Origin: an uncultured Alphaproteobacteria bacterium
GTDB taxonomy: Bacteria > Pseudomonadota > Alphaproteobacteria > UBA8366 > GCA-2717185
Reading direction: 5' to 3'
Length of the DNA: 64,000 nt
NCBI GenBank assembly: GCA_943788635.1
Contig: CALSRA010000010.1
Location: 1 to 64,000, forward strand
Shown here: positions 32,410 through 42,395 of the stretch, piece by piece
Position numbering within the stretch: the first letter of the stretch is position 1
How the letters are laid out: the number at the start of each line of letters is the position of its first letter
Translations under genes and position numbers: made by a program
Notes under the pieces: model-generated
What the model saw: only the letters and a program-made list of their open reading frames with translations
Database searches by the model: none
Told to the model about the DNA's origin: nothing

Positions 32410-33153
32410 TTATTGGGTCCGGGGAGGTGTCGGACGGTTCCAGTCTCCCGAGGTACTCTGCCAGCAAACCAGCGCTGCGAGCGCGGCCGTTTCCGCCCTG
32501 AGGATCCGGGGACCCAGACTGACGGGGGAAACGAATGGCAGTGATGTCAGAAGATCAAGTTCGATTGGCGAGAAACCCCCCTCAGGTCCCGTCAGGATAG
32601 CCCAGGCGTCAATATCGACCGAATTCTGCAGAACGGTGCCCATTGCCGGTGCCGCGCCGCGTTCGACGCAAACCAGCAATTGGCGATCCTGCGGCCAATT
32701 GTCCAGTACTGTACTGTACTTTTCCGGTGCCCGTAAATCCGGAATTGTCAGACGTTCACATTGTTCCGCCGCTTCAATGGCATTGGCGGTCAGTCGCTCC
32801 ATGTTGACGCGGCCGGCATTGGTGCGCTCGGTCATGACCGGCCACAAGGCGGATGCGCCCAGTTCCACGGCTTTCTGCACCAGAATATCCTGCGGGCCGC
32901 GCTTGATGGGCGCGAACAGCAGCCAGGGGCCGGGTTCAGCGGCTTGCCTGCGCGTTTGCTGCGCCGGGACCAGCGTTCCGGCGCCTTTGGATATCGCTTC
33001 GACCCGCGTTTCCCATTCCCCGTCCCGGCCATTGAAGACCATTACGGTGTCCCCGGCGCGGGCGCGCATGACATTGCGCAGGTAATGCACCTGATTCGCC
33101 GGAAGCGGGACCGTTTGCCCGGCGGCAAGGTCATGTTCGGTGTATAATCGCAT
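32410..33153 (-). CDS. rsmE: 16S rRNA (uracil1498-N3)-methyltransferase
   Basis: RsmE is a SPOUT-class methyltransferase using SAM to methylate U1498 in the ribosomal decoding region. The 247-residue product from ATG 33153 has an N-terminal PUA-like domain (HYLRNVMRARAGDTVMVFNG). The knot region comprises QKAVELGASALWPVMTERTN, AIEAAEQCERLTIPDL and ILTGPEGGFSPIELDLL, with C-terminal SLGPRILRAETAALAAL. All are RsmE signatures. It begins the rsmE-gshA-GST run. A longer in-frame start exists at 33219 but matches no family N-terminus. Confidence 0.94.
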   Translation of the reverse strand: MRLYTEHDLAAGQTVPLPANQVHYLRNVMRARAGDTVMVFNGRDGEWETRVEAISKGAGTLVPAQQTRRQAAEPGPWLLFAPIKRGPQDILVQKAVELGASALWPVMTERTNAGRVNMERLTANAIEAAEQCERLTIPDLRAPEKYSTVLDNWPQDRQLLVCVERGAAPAMGTVLQNSVDIDAWAILTGPEGGFSPIELDLLTSLPFVSPVSLGPRILRAETAALAALVCWQSTSGDWNRPTPPRTQ

Positions 33154-33238
33154 GCGACCTGAAGCGTGGTTTTGAACTCTGACCCGCTTTATACAGGAAT
33201 CGCCCCGAACGAAACCCACGCCATGGGAGAATCACGCA

Positions 33239-33712
33239 ATGTTGCTCGAAGGTTCATGCCATTGCGGCGCAACCGGGTTCAGCGTTGAATCGCCGCATCC
33301 CTATCCGTTCAACCGCTGTTACTGCTCAATCTGCCGCAAGCTTGCGGGCGGTGGCGGGTATGCGATCAACCTCGGCGCGCGATACGAAACTCTCAAGGTT
33401 ACCGGCCGGAACCACATACGTGTCTATCAGGTGGATGTGGGCGGTGGGCAGAAAAGCCCGCTGGAACGCCATTTCTGCGGGACATGCGGCACCATGCTCT
33501 TTGTCTGGGATTCGCGCTGGCCGGACCATGTGCACCCCTTCGCCTCGGCGATTGATACCGACCTTCCCGTGCCGCCGGAAACAACGCATCTGCTGCTGGA
33601 TTCCAAGGCATCCTGGGTCGACCCGGAAATCCGGCAGAACGACAAGTCCTTCAACGGCTATCCTGACGAATCCATCGCCGAATGGCATGAACGACTGGGG
33701 CTGGTCCGTTGA
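33239..33712 (+). CDS. GFA/CENP-V family zinc protein
   Basis: The 157-residue product has the GFA (glutathione-dependent formaldehyde-activating enzyme-like) zinc fold. The motifs are GSCHCGATGFSVESPHPYPF (CxC), NRCYCSICRKLAGGGGYA (CxxC) and HFCGTCGTMLFVWDSRWPDH (CxxC). These enzymes or related proteins handle glutathione adducts. Proximity to gshA and the GST across the strand is suggestive but not proof. The ATG at 33239 has a weak GGGAG site. The frame is intact, and it is followed by ubiA 25 bases on. Confidence 0.87.
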   Translation: MLLEGSCHCGATGFSVESPHPYPFNRCYCSICRKLAGGGGYAINLGARYETLKVTGRNHIRVYQVDVGGGQKSPLERHFCGTCGTMLFVWDSRWPDHVHPFASAIDTDLPVPPETTHLLLDSKASWVDPEIRQNDKSFNGYPDESIAEWHERLGLVR

Positions 33713-33737
33713 AACATTTCACGGCTATAAACCCGTC

Positions 33738-34658
33738 ATGACTCATTCCACCGATTCCGCCAGCGACATCGTTCGCGACCACTGGACCATTCGAATGGTG
33801 GCGCCGCCGATGCGGCCCTATATCCGGCTCGCCCGGATCGACAGGCCGATCGGCACCTGGCTGCTGCTGTTGCCCTGCTGGTGGGGCGTGGCGCTGGCGA
33901 CGGCGGCGGAACCGGTCTGGCGCTGGCCCGACCCTGTATTCTTCATCCTGTTCGCCATTGGCGCGCTGGTAATGCGCGGCGCGGGCTGCTGCTGGAACGA
34001 CATTGTCGACCGCGATTTCGACGGCCGCGTCGCGCGCACGGCGCTGCGGCCGATTCCAAGCGGCGAAATTTCGGTGAAACAGGCCGTTGCCTTCATGGGT
34101 CTGCTGCTGCTGATCGGGCTGGCGATCCTGCTGAGCTTCAACACCTATACGATTGCCATGTCCATCGCGTCGCTGGTGCTGGTGGTGATCTATCCGCTGA
34201 TGAAGCGCGTGACCTACTGGCCACAAATCTTCCTCGGCCTCGCCTTCAACTGGGGGGCGCTGGTCGGCTGGACGGCGGTGGCGGGCGATCTGTCGGCGGC
34301 ACCCGTGCTGATGTATGTCGCCGGGATCGCCTGGACGCTGGGCTACGACACGATCTACGCCCATCAGGACAAGGAAGACGACGCACTGATCGGGCTGAAA
34401 TCCACCGCGCTGAAATTCGGTGACAATACCGGTCCGTGGTTATGGGGTTTCTATGCGGTGACGGTCGCGCTGCTGGGCGCAGCGGGCTGGTCGGCTGGGC
34501 TGAGCTGGCCGTATTTCGCGATGCTGGCGCTGGGCGCGGCGCAACTTACCTGGCAGGCCGCGACGATCGATATCGATTCGCCCTCGGACTGCCTGTCCAA
34601 GTTCAAGTCCAACCGGTATTTCGGGCTGATCGTGCTGGCGGGCATGATCGCCGGGTGA
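33738..34658 (+). CDS. ubiA: 4-hydroxybenzoate polyprenyltransferase
   Basis: UbiA attaches the polyprenyl tail to 4-hydroxybenzoate in ubiquinone synthesis, in the inner membrane. The product from ATG 33738 (306 aa) has eight or nine hydrophobic segments. The first Asp motif is NDIVDRDFDGRVART (DxxDxxxD) and the second YDTIYAHQDKEDDALIG. RPYIRLARIDRPIGTWLLLL is the conserved N-terminus. The frame extends upstream into the GFA gene, but the ATG at 33738 matches family length. The frame is intact. Confidence 0.93.
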   Translation: MTHSTDSASDIVRDHWTIRMVAPPMRPYIRLARIDRPIGTWLLLLPCWWGVALATAAEPVWRWPDPVFFILFAIGALVMRGAGCCWNDIVDRDFDGRVARTALRPIPSGEISVKQAVAFMGLLLLIGLAILLSFNTYTIAMSIASLVLVVIYPLMKRVTYWPQIFLGLAFNWGALVGWTAVAGDLSAAPVLMYVAGIAWTLGYDTIYAHQDKEDDALIGLKSTALKFGDNTGPWLWGFYAVTVALLGAAGWSAGLSWPYFAMLALGAAQLTWQAATIDIDSPSDCLSKFKSNRYFGLIVLAGMIAG

Positions 34659-34740
34659 CCGGCACGATATTTTAGGCGCGCGGTACAATCATATATGGTA
34701 AATTCTGCGGCATCGCGCGACGAATTGGGGAGCCGCCAAA

Positions 34741-35785
34741 ATGCCGTTCTTTTACGATTTCGACGATGTTGCCGGGCCGATTGATGCCAAGCGGACGGCC
34801 CGAAACCTTATCGAACTGCGCCGGAAACTGAACCTTGAAATTCCCCGCCGGACTGTCCTGGACAGCCTGTTGCTGGCGACCTGGAATATACAGGCGTTCG
34901 GTGCATCGTCGCGAACCGAGGAAAGCCTTTGGTATATCGCGGAAATCCTGTCCCGCTTTGACTTGATTGCGATTCAGGAAGTGAAACGGGACCTCGGCGA
35001 GCTGGAACGCGTGACAAAACTGCTTGGCCCCTGGTGGCGTTATCTTGTCACCGATGCGTCCGAGGGGAATGGCGGCAATGACGAGCGGCTGGCCTTCCTG
35101 TTCGATACGCGGAAGGTTCGCTTTGGTGGGATGGCCGGTGAAATCGTGCTGCCGCCGGTGAAGGATTCGGCGGGCAAGGTTGTGAACCCGGACCAGATCA
35201 TGCGGACACCCTATATCGCGGGCTTCAAGGCCGGGTGGTTCGACTTCATGATGTCGACGGTCCATATCAAATTCGGCAAGAATGAACGGGCCGATCCGGG
35301 GCGGCTGGCGGAAATTCGGCAGGTCGCCGGGTTCCTGGCCAAGCGGCTGGAGCAGACGGGCACATGGTCGCGCAACATGATCCTGCTGGGGGATTTCAAT
35401 ATCTTCGACAAGGACAGCCCGACCTTCACGGCGCTGACCGATGCCGGATTCACAATTCCCAATAATATCCAAAGCCTGCCGGTCACCAATGTCGGCTCGA
35501 AGCCGCGCAAATATGACCAGATCGCGTTTCTGCTGGGCGGAAATCCCAATGTGAAGCCGTTGCAGGCAGGGGTGCTCGACTATTTCACGACGATCTACAG
35601 CGACGCGAAGTTCCCCGAATATGCCGCCGAATCTGGTCAAGGCGGACGGGACCGCGCCGGGCAATCCCAAAAGCTATTACCGGAACCACTGGCGGCGGCG
35701 GCAGATGTCCGACCATCTGTTGATGTGGGCGGAATTGCCGATGGAATTCGCCGACCCCTATCTGAAAGCAAGGGCCGACGCCTGA
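34741..35785 (+). CDS. Endonuclease/exonuclease/phosphatase family protein (one frameshift)
   Basis: The product starts MPFFYDFDDVAGPIDAKRTA. It has the EEP (DNase I-like) motifs LLATWNIQAFG (Asn), DLIAIQEVKRD (Glu), STVHIKFGKNE, RNMILLGDFNIFDKDSP (Asp-x-Asn) and SKPRKYDQIAFLL. These metal-dependent hydrolases cut nucleic acids or phosphoesters. One extra base near 35629 breaks the last 50 codons. Corrected, the end reads SYYRNHWRRRQMSDHLLMWA then KARADA at 35785, including the catalytic SDHLLMW histidine. There is no signal peptide. The substrate cannot be assigned. Confidence 0.87.
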
Positions 35786-35800
35786 TCAGCGGTCTTCCGG

Positions 35801-36692
35801 TTACTCGGCAGTTGGCAATGTTTCTGCCTTGCGGATGTGCTCGCGGTAGATCGTGTACAGCCCGGTGGTGACGATGACGACCGCGCCGACGATGGTGAAG
35901 GTGTCCGGGAAGTCGCCAAAGAATACGAAACCGACAATCGTCGCCCAGACCAGCAGCATGTAGCTGAACGGCTGCAGCACCGATGCCTGCGTATGCTGCA
36001 ACGCCATGATCAGGAAGATATGCGCGGTCGCCGCCATGACCGAAATCGCGGCCATCTGTCCCCAGCCGGCGAGGTCCGGGGGTGACCCAGAAAAACGGCG
36101 CGAACAGCGCTGCCAGCAGGAAGCCGGTGAAACCCATATACAGGGTCGAGGTTTCCGCCGTATCGGTCTGTCCGACCAGCCGCGTCAACACGATATACAG
36201 TGCGTAGCCGACCGCCGTCGCCAGTGCGAACAGCGCGGATGGTTCCACGAGGCCCGCACCCGGCCGCAGGATAATCAGGATGCCCCCGAAGCCGACGATC
36301 ACCGCCGTCCAGCGGCGTACCCCGACTTTTTCATGCAGGAAGAACATCGCCATCGCGGTCACGAATAACGGCGTTGAGGCGATGATTGCATGGGCGTCCG
36401 CCAGCGGCATGGTCTGCACTGCCAGGACAAAGAACGCCGATTCGGTGATGACCACGACCGATCGCACGACCTGAAGGACGGGTCGGTTGCTGTGCAGGCT
36501 TGCCTTGAGCTGCCCTTTTCGCATCGCCAGCAGCGCTGCCAGAAGCACGAAAACGGCGTAGCGGACCATCAGGATCTGTGCCGGCGAATAAAGATTGGCG
36601 ATATTCTTGGTGATGCCGTCCTGCAGGGCGAAGATTGCCATCGCCGACACAAAAAGCAGGATACCGCGCCCCGGTGAGGCGATGATGTTCAT
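35801..36692 (-). CDS. EamA/DMT-family membrane transporter (one frameshift)
   Basis: From ATG 36692 the product has about ten transmembrane segments in two EamA repeats. Repeat one contains LLFVSAMAIFALQDGITKNI and LADAHAIIASTPLFVTAMAM; the second ends HTQASVLQPFSYMLLVWATI and VGFVFFGDFPDTFTIVGAVV. One indel near 36080 separates the repeats. These proteins export amino acids or other metabolites. It overlaps nothing; its start is adjacent to the stop of the upstream gene (36693), so the two are probably cotranscribed. Confidence 0.87.
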
Positions 36693-37419
36693 TCAGCCGG
36701 CAACGACATGATAGGGCGCCCCGAACGCGATGGCGTCGGCGGGAAAGCGATTCGATGCAAGCGCGCCGGTAGGGCGTGTCCGCAATCAGCCGCAGGATGA
36801 ATTCTTCCAGGTCATGGTCCGGTGCAAGCCGCGAATGCACTTTTTCCAGCATCTCGGCGGTTGTCATCGCTGCCCATTGCCGCCCGGTTGCGGGCACTTT
36901 GGCCAATGCGACGGCGTTCTCGTCGTGGAAAACATGGCCGCGCCGGCTGATATAGCCATGCACGGATTCAAGCGGGCCACCGTTTTCTTCCAGCACAAGG
37001 TCGATCCCGTCCAGCCGCCCGTAATGATAATTTTCGGCGCCCAGTTCGGTTGCATGCATCACGGGAAGCTGTTCATCGGAAAGCCAGTTGACGAAGAGCG
37101 TCACATGAACGCCGGGCGCGGCTTGCAGCATGGCGGGAACCGAGCCATAGGCCGCGATATGCGCCGAATAGACCACGTCGAAATCCTTCAGCGTGCAGCG
37201 CTGCACGGGAATCACCGCATCGGCGTCGAGCCCGAACTTGCGGGTGAGCTGCGCCGGTGCCTGATTCGAGCCGACGGCGAGCACTGGCGTCCGTCCCCTG
37301 GTCAGGTCCGGGTCGAAGTCATGCACCGCACTACCGCGCCAGGTATAGGACCGGTCCGGCAGCGGGTAGGGGTAATCGCGCGCGCGGGCGAGTGCGGCGT
37401 TGCGGTCATCATTGTTCAT
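36693..37419 (-). CDS. Uncharacterised protein, possibly gamma-glutamylcyclotransferase-like (one frameshift)
   Basis: From ATG 37419 the product (about 241 aa) reads YPLPDRSYTWRGSAVHDFDP, TPVLAVGSNQAPAQLTRKFG, YSAHIAAYGSVPAMLQAAPG and VTLFVNWLSDEQLPVMHATE. The LAVGSN segment recalls the YGSN phosphate-loop start of GGCT-like folds, but similarity is limited and no Glu catalyst is obvious. One indel near 36760 shifts the end, which corrects to FPADAIAFGAPYHVVAG at 36693. It precedes the EamA transporter without a gap. I do not assign a function. Confidence 0.65.
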
Positions 37420-37481
37420 GGTAATTCCATAACCCTAATTCGGGCGCTTGTCATTCGGTTCGGGTTGGCTACTGTACCGCA

Positions 37482-38996
37482 ATGTCTTACGGATCCCTTC
37501 GCGACTTCATCGCCCGCCTGGAGGCGGAAAACCGGCTGGTGCGGGTGTCGGCGCCTGTCTCGCCGAACCTGGAAATGACCGAAATACAAACCCGGTTGCT
37601 GGCCGAGGGCGGCCCCGCCGTGCTGTTTGAAAACGTCGTGAACGAAGACGGCACGCGGCACGACATGCCGGTGCTGGTCAACCTGTTCGGTACGGTGGAG
37701 CGGGTTGCCTGGGGCATGGAGCGCGAGCCGGGGCAATTGCGCGAAATCGGCGAGACGCTTGCTTTCCTGCGCCAGCCCGAACCGCCGGGCGGCTGGCGCG
37801 AGGCGATGGGCATGCTGCCGCTGCTGAAGACCGTGATGGCGATGAAGCCGCGCACGGTGCGTTCCGGCGCTTGCCAGGAAATTGTCTGGCAGGGGGATGA
37901 TATCGACCTTGGCAAGCTGCCGATCCAGACCTGCTGGCCCGGCGAACCCGCCCCGCTGATCACCTGGCCGCTGGTGGTGACACAGGGGCCGAATCCCGAT
38001 GGCAAGCGCGAGGACAGCTTCAACCTTGGTATCTACCGCATGCAGGTCACCGGGCGCGATACAACGCTGATGCGCTGGCTGCGCCATCGCGGCGGCGCGC
38101 AGCACCATGCCCGCTGGAAGGCGGAAAAGCCCGAACCCCTGCCAGCCGCCGTTGTGATCGGCGCGGACCCGGGCACGATCCTGGCCGCGGTCACCCCGGT
38201 ACCGGATACATTGTCGGAATACCAGTTCGCCGGATTGCTGCGCGGGCAGAAAGTCGACCTGGTCGATTGCAAGACCATCCCGCTGAAGGTCCCGGCGGAA
38301 GCCGAAATTGTGCTGGAAGGCGAAGTCTCGCTCGACGAATACGGCGATGAAGGGCCTTACGGCGACCATACCGGCTATTACAATGCGGTCGAACAATTCC
38401 CGGTGTTCAGGATCAAGGCGATCACCATGCGCCGCAATCCGATCTACCTGTCGACCTTCACCGGTCGCCCGCCGGATGAGCCCTCCGTGCTGGGCGAGGC
38501 GCTGAACGAAGTCTTCATCCCGTTGCTGCAGCAGCAATTTCCGGAGATCACCGATTTCTGGCTACCGCCCGAAGGCTGCTCCTACCGCATCGCGGTGGTG
38601 TCGATGAAGAAAGCGTATCCCGGCCACGCCAAGCGGATCATGATGGGCGTGTGGTCGTATCTGCGGCAGTTCAGCTATACGAAATGGGTCATTGTCGTGG
38701 ATGACGATATCGATGCGCGCGACTGGAAGGATGTGATGTGGGCGATGTCCACCCGCATGGACCCGGCCCGCGACATCACCATCATCGAAAATACGCCCAT
38801 CGATTACCTGGATTTTGCCAGTCCCGAATCGGGCCTGGGATCGAAGATCGGGCTGGATGCCACCAATAAATGGCCACCGGAAACCAAACGCGAATGGGGC
38901 ACCGAACTGCGCATGACCGATGACGTGGTGGAAAAGGTCGATGCGATGTGGAACGACCTTGGCCTGCCGGGCAGCGGGAAACCGATCTGGAAATAG
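37482..38996 (+). CDS. ubiD: UbiD-family decarboxylase
   Basis: This 504-residue protein has the UbiD fold that uses prenylated FMN for non-oxidative decarboxylation. Visible motifs are [84 protein letters not shown] and [20 protein letters not shown]. Length and end match 3-octaprenyl-4-hydroxybenzoate carboxy-lyase of ubiquinone synthesis, and ubiA lies 3 kb away. Other UbiD paralogues act on aromatic acids, so the exact substrate is not certain. It is followed by an amidase gene 10 bases on. The frame is intact. Confidence 0.9.
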   Translation: MSYGSLRDFIARLEAENRLVRVSAPVSPNLEMTEIQTRLLAEGGPAVLFENVVNEDGTRHDMPVLVNLFGTVERVAWGMEREPGQLREIGETLAFLRQPEPPGGWREAMGMLPLLKTVMAMKPRTVRSGACQEIVWQGDDIDLGKLPIQTCWPGEPAPLITWPLVVTQGPNPDGKREDSFNLGIYRMQVTGRDTTLMRWLRHRGGAQHHARWKAEKPEPLPAAVVIGADPGTILAAVTPVPDTLSEYQFAGLLRGQKVDLVDCKTIPLKVPAEAEIVLEGEVSLDEYGDEGPYGDHTGYYNAVEQFPVFRIKAITMRRNPIYLSTFTGRPPDEPSVLGEALNEVFIPLLQQQFPEITDFWLPPEGCSYRIAVVSMKKAYPGHAKRIMMGVWSYLRQFSYTKWVIVVDDDIDARDWKDVMWAMSTRMDPARDITIIENTPIDYLDFASPESGLGSKIGLDATNKWPPETKREWGTELRMTDDVVEKVDAMWNDLGLPGSGKPIWK

Positions 38997-39006
38997 GAGT
39001 ACGAGA

Positions 39007-40344
39007 ATGAGCGGCGATACTGAAAAGCAATATGTCGCGGACCCCGGTCGGGTCACCGAACTGGCGCGGGACATCCGTGATGGCACATTGTCACCGGTTG
39101 ATCTGGTACAGGGCTATCTGGACCGGATCGCGGCGGTGGATGGCGATGTTGAAGCCTGGCGGGAACTCGATGCGGCTGGTGCGCTGGCCGCGGCGGAAAC
39201 GTTGGCAGCGGAAGCGAAGGCCGGAACGATTCGCGGGCCGCTGCACGGTATTCCCGTCGGGGTGAAGGACATCATCGACGTGGCCGGGCTGCCGACGCGG
39301 TGCAACAGCAATTCACGCGCCGATATCGCGCCGGCAACGGCGGATGCGGAAATTGTCGCGGCATTGCGGGCGGCCGGCGCCATCATGCTGGGCAAGACGC
39401 ATACGACCGAATTCGCGCTGCGCGACCCGTCCCCCGCGCGCAATCCGCATAACCTGGCGCATACGCCCGGCGGGTCCAGCAGCGGGTCGGGGGCCGCGGT
39501 TGCCGCCGGGATGGTGCCGGTTGCGCTGGGCACGCAAACCATGGCGTCGGTCAACCGGCCGGCTGCCTATTGCGGGATCGGCGCGTTCAAACCCACGACC
39601 CGGGCGATGCCGGGGGCGGGGATTGCCTTGCTGTCCTCGCTCTGGGATACGGTCGGATTCTATGGCGGGCGGGTTGCGGATGCCTGCACGGTGTTCGAAG
39701 CGGTCTGCCCGCCGGGCCTGCGCGGCGTTGCTGCGGATGCAACGAAGGCGGCGCTGGCTGTGACCGTACTGACCGATCCGCATATCGAACAGGCGGATGC
39801 GGAAATTCACCGCGCCACCGCCAACGCGGCTGCGCGCATGGGCGATGCGGGGCATGCGGTTTCCACGGTGGCATCCCCTGTCCCCTTCCAGGCGATATTC
39901 AAGGCGCATCGGCTGACGATGGAATACGAAATCGGCCGCATTCGCCGCGCCTTTTTGGACGAGCCGCAGGGCATGATCGGCCCGCTGCTGCTGGAAACCA
40001 TCCGCGACGGGCTGAAAATTTCCGATGCGGCGTATCAGGATGCCCGGCGTTCGCTGGATTCGATGCGCGCCGAATTCTTCGCCGCTTTCCCGACCACCGA
40101 CGCCTTTCTGTGGCCGGCAACGCCGAAGCCCGCGCCCGAAGGTATCGCCTGGACCGGCGACGCGACCTATATCTCGCCCTGGACCGCGCTGGCCGGGCCC
40201 GTGGTGACGATGCCGTCAGGGCGGGTGGCGGCAGGCTTGCCGGTCGGCTGCCTGCTCGCGGGTGCGCCGGGCAGCGATTTTGCCTTCGCCGCTATCGCCC
40301 GCCGCCTCGCCGATGCGGCGGAAGATCACGATACGGTGCTGTAA
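39007..40344 (+). CDS. Amidase (amidase-signature family)
   Basis: The 445-residue protein has the Ser-cisSer-Lys triad of the amidase-signature family: Lys87 in GVKDIIDVAGLPTR, the Gly/Ser-rich loop HTPGGSSSGSGAAVA (from residue 152), and nucleophile Ser181 in GTQTMASVNRPAAYCG. In most relatives the latter is TxGSxxRPA, so Met-Ala replaces Gly. It hydrolyses amides, possibly an aryl or cyclic amide. It lies 10 bases after ubiD, so an amide substrate could feed the decarboxylase. The ATG at 39007 follows AGGAG. The frame is intact. Confidence 0.9.
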   Translation: MSGDTEKQYVADPGRVTELARDIRDGTLSPVDLVQGYLDRIAAVDGDVEAWRELDAAGALAAAETLAAEAKAGTIRGPLHGIPVGVKDIIDVAGLPTRCNSNSRADIAPATADAEIVAALRAAGAIMLGKTHTTEFALRDPSPARNPHNLAHTPGGSSSGSGAAVAAGMVPVALGTQTMASVNRPAAYCGIGAFKPTTRAMPGAGIALLSSLWDTVGFYGGRVADACTVFEAVCPPGLRGVAADATKAALAVTVLTDPHIEQADAEIHRATANAAARMGDAGHAVSTVASPVPFQAIFKAHRLTMEYEIGRIRRAFLDEPQGMIGPLLLETIRDGLKISDAAYQDARRSLDSMRAEFFAAFPTTDAFLWPATPKPAPEGIAWTGDATYISPWTALAGPVVTMPSGRVAAGLPVGCLLAGAPGSDFAFAAIARRLADAAEDHDTVL

Positions 40345-40366
40345 CAGCCGGTCCGGATGTTGGCGG

Positions 40367-40864
40367 TTACTGCTTTGGCAGCATGCCCCGCTTCGTTGCC
40401 ATGTCGGTAAACTTGCCCAGTGCGCCGGTGATATTGGCGAAGACCTTGTCGCGGTTCGTGATGCCGTAGCGTTTTGCCAGAACGGCGGGGTCGGTATAGG
40501 CCAGCTTCACGCTGCCGTCGGCGGCCTGCCAGGCAACAGCCTTCAGCGGCAGGTCCAGCCCGATGGCGGGGTTCGAGGTCATCAGCGGCGTGCCGATTTT
40601 CGGCGACCCGAAGATGATCACCGCCGTCGGCGTCATATCCATACCCACGCTTTTCGCACCCTTCGCATGGTCGATACGGGCGAAGACCTTGATGCCCTTG
40701 CGTTCCAGCGCGATGCCCAGCCGATCCAGCGTCTTGGTCACGCCAAAGTCGCTCTGCTTCACAATCAACCCGTCGCCATCGGCGCTGGCGGGTGCGATGC
40801 CGAAGGTGAGAACGGCAATGCCGAGCAGCAATCCGGGAAACAGGTTGTGGCGGATAGTAAACAT
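40367..40864 (-). CDS. DUF302 periplasmic protein
   Basis: The start at ATG 40864 lies behind GAGGTC. The 165-residue product has a signal peptide (LFPGLLLGIAVLTFGIAPAS, cleavage near residue 27) and a DUF302 domain: VKQSDFGVTKTLDRLGIALE, KGIKVFARIDHAKGAKSVGM and IFGSPKIGTPLMTSNPAIGL. DUF302 proteins are small periplasmic proteins sometimes linked to sulfur or heme handling, with no settled function. It converges on the amidase gene. The frame is intact. Confidence 0.88.
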   Translation of the reverse strand: MFTIRHNLFPGLLLGIAVLTFGIAPASADGDGLIVKQSDFGVTKTLDRLGIALERKGIKVFARIDHAKGAKSVGMDMTPTAVIIFGSPKIGTPLMTSNPAIGLDLPLKAVAWQAADGSVKLAYTDPAVLAKRYGITNRDKVFANITGALGKFTDMATKRGMLPKQ

Positions 40865-41040
40865 GGGTGACCTCATATTCATTTTTTTGAAAGTGTCGTG
40901 GACCCTAGTCCTAATCCGCGTGATTTGATGCAGCCTTTCACGCAGCCGTGAAACACGGTTACCGGACCAGCATTGATTGGCGTACTGGCAGCGTTTCGCG
41001 CTACTCTTCAGGCAGGAAATGGCGAGGAACGCGACCTTTG

Positions 41041-41589
41041 AGCAAGGCATTCACCAAGGAAACCGAGGTCGAGGAAGTCGAGCCCGATGCGGGGCCGGCG
41101 ATTCCGAAGGGCGTGAAGAATTACATCACCCCGAAAGGCTTCGAGAGTTTGCGCGCGGAACTGAAACAGCTGCTCAGCATCGAGCGGCCGAAGGTGACCG
41201 AGGTTGTGTCCTGGGCGGCGGGGAATGGCGACCGGTCGGAAAACGGCGATTATATCTATGGCAAGAAGCGCCTGCGTGAAATCGATCGCCGCATTCGCTT
41301 TTTGCAGAAACGGATGGAAATCGCAGAGGTCGTCGACCCCGCTAAACAGACCACCCGCGACCGGGTCTTCTTCGGCGCCACGGTGACCTATTGCGATGAA
41401 AACGATCTCGAGCGGACGGTCCGTATCGTCGGTATCGATGAAGCGCGGCTGGAAAACGGCGAGGTCAGTTGGGTTTCGCCGATCGCGCGCGCCCTGATGC
41501 GGACCAGCGAAGGTGATGTCGCCCGGATGCAGACACCGAATGGTGCGATGGAAATAGAAGTATTGGAAATCCGCTACGAGGATGCATGA
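41041..41589 (+). CDS. greB: Transcription elongation factor GreB
   Basis: GreB rescues backtracked RNA polymerase by stimulating transcript cleavage. The product (182 aa) has the coiled-coil tip GNGDRSENGDYIYGKKRLRE with the two acidic residues that reach the polymerase active centre. FFGATVTYCDENDLERTVRI and EVSWVSPIARALMR form the FKBP-like domain. TTG at 41041 (LSKAFTKETEVEE) with AGGAA eight bases ahead is chosen as start. The in-frame upstream ATG has no family support. It converges on an SDR gene with a 19-base gap. Confidence 0.93.
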   Translation, partial: SKAFTKETEVEEVEPDAGPAIPKGVKNYITPKGFESLRAELKQLLSIERPKVTEVVSWAAGNGDRSENGDYIYGKKRLREIDRRIRFLQKRMEIAEVVDPAKQTTRDRVFFGATVTYCDENDLERTVRIVGIDEARLENGEVSWVSPIARALMRTSEGDVARMQTPNGAMEIEVLEIRYEDA

Positions 41590-41608
41590 GCAAACGCGGG
41601 ACCGCGTT

Positions 41609-42376
41609 TCAGCCCATCACCAGCCCGCCATCCACATACAGCGTCTGCCCGGTCATGAAGCGGCTCCAGTCCGAGGCGAGGAACAGCACGGGGCCGGTCA
41701 CATCTTCCGGCGTCGCGATACGGCGCAGCGGGGTTTGCTCGATGATGGCGTCCTTGACCGCTTCCTTCGTGTCGCGGCTGGCATCGGTCGGATAGACCAG
41801 CCCGGGTGCGACGCAATTGACCCGGATGCCCAGCGGCCCCAGTTCCGCCGCCAGCGTGCGGCTGAACCCGACCAGCGCTGATTTTGCCGTGGTGTATTCG
41901 TGATAGGGAACGACCGCGCGCGCCACCAGGTCGGTCGCGACATTGACGATGCTGCCCGTGGCCCGTTTCTTCATCACCGGCAGCACGGCATGGCACAGGT
42001 TATAGGCGGATTGCAGCGCGCTATCGACCTGGTCGCGGTAATCGGTCCAGGCCAGTTCGTCGAACCGCTTGCGATTGTCCGGATCGAAGGTATAGGGGCG
42101 GAACGCGTTGTTGACGACCGTATCGATTCGGCCGAATTCCTCCGCCACGGTATCGACCATGCGCTGGATCGCATCACGATCGTTGACGTCGGCCTGCATC
42201 GCCTGGGCGTCGCCGCCGGCTGTCTTGCAGGCCTCGACGGTGCGGTCGGCGGCTTCCGCATTCTTCAGGTAATTGACGATGACCGTGCCGCCTTCGGCGG
42301 CGAAGGCCTTGGCAACGGCCGCGCCGATCCCCCGGCTGGCGCCGGTGACGATAATGGTCTGACCGCGAAAATCCAT
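41609..42376 (-). CDS. Short-chain dehydrogenase/reductase
   Basis: The 255-residue SDR starts MDFRGQTIIVTGASRGIGAA. It has Asn in IDTVVNNAF, a catalytic segment GSIVNVATDLVARAVVPYHE with Tyr and a TTAKSA Lys, and ends GQTLYVDGGLVMG. FabG-like oxidoreductases of this type reduce 3-oxo groups or oxidise alcohols. It is the last gene of the LuxE-LuxC-ABC transporter operon, 19 bases after the binding-protein gene, so it may act on the aldehyde or alcohol linked to that pathway. The frame is intact. Confidence 0.9.
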   Translation of the reverse strand: MDFRGQTIIVTGASRGIGAAVAKAFAAEGGTVIVNYLKNAEAADRTVEACKTAGGDAQAMQADVNDRDAIQRMVDTVAEEFGRIDTVVNNAFRPYTFDPDNRKRFDELAWTDYRDQVDSALQSAYNLCHAVLPVMKKRATGSIVNVATDLVARAVVPYHEYTTAKSALVGFSRTLAAELGPLGIRVNCVAPGLVYPTDASRDTKEAVKDAIIEQTPLRRIATPEDVTGPVLFLASDWSRFMTGQTLYVDGGLVMG

Positions 42377-42395
42377 CGTCCGGTTCTGTCCTGCG

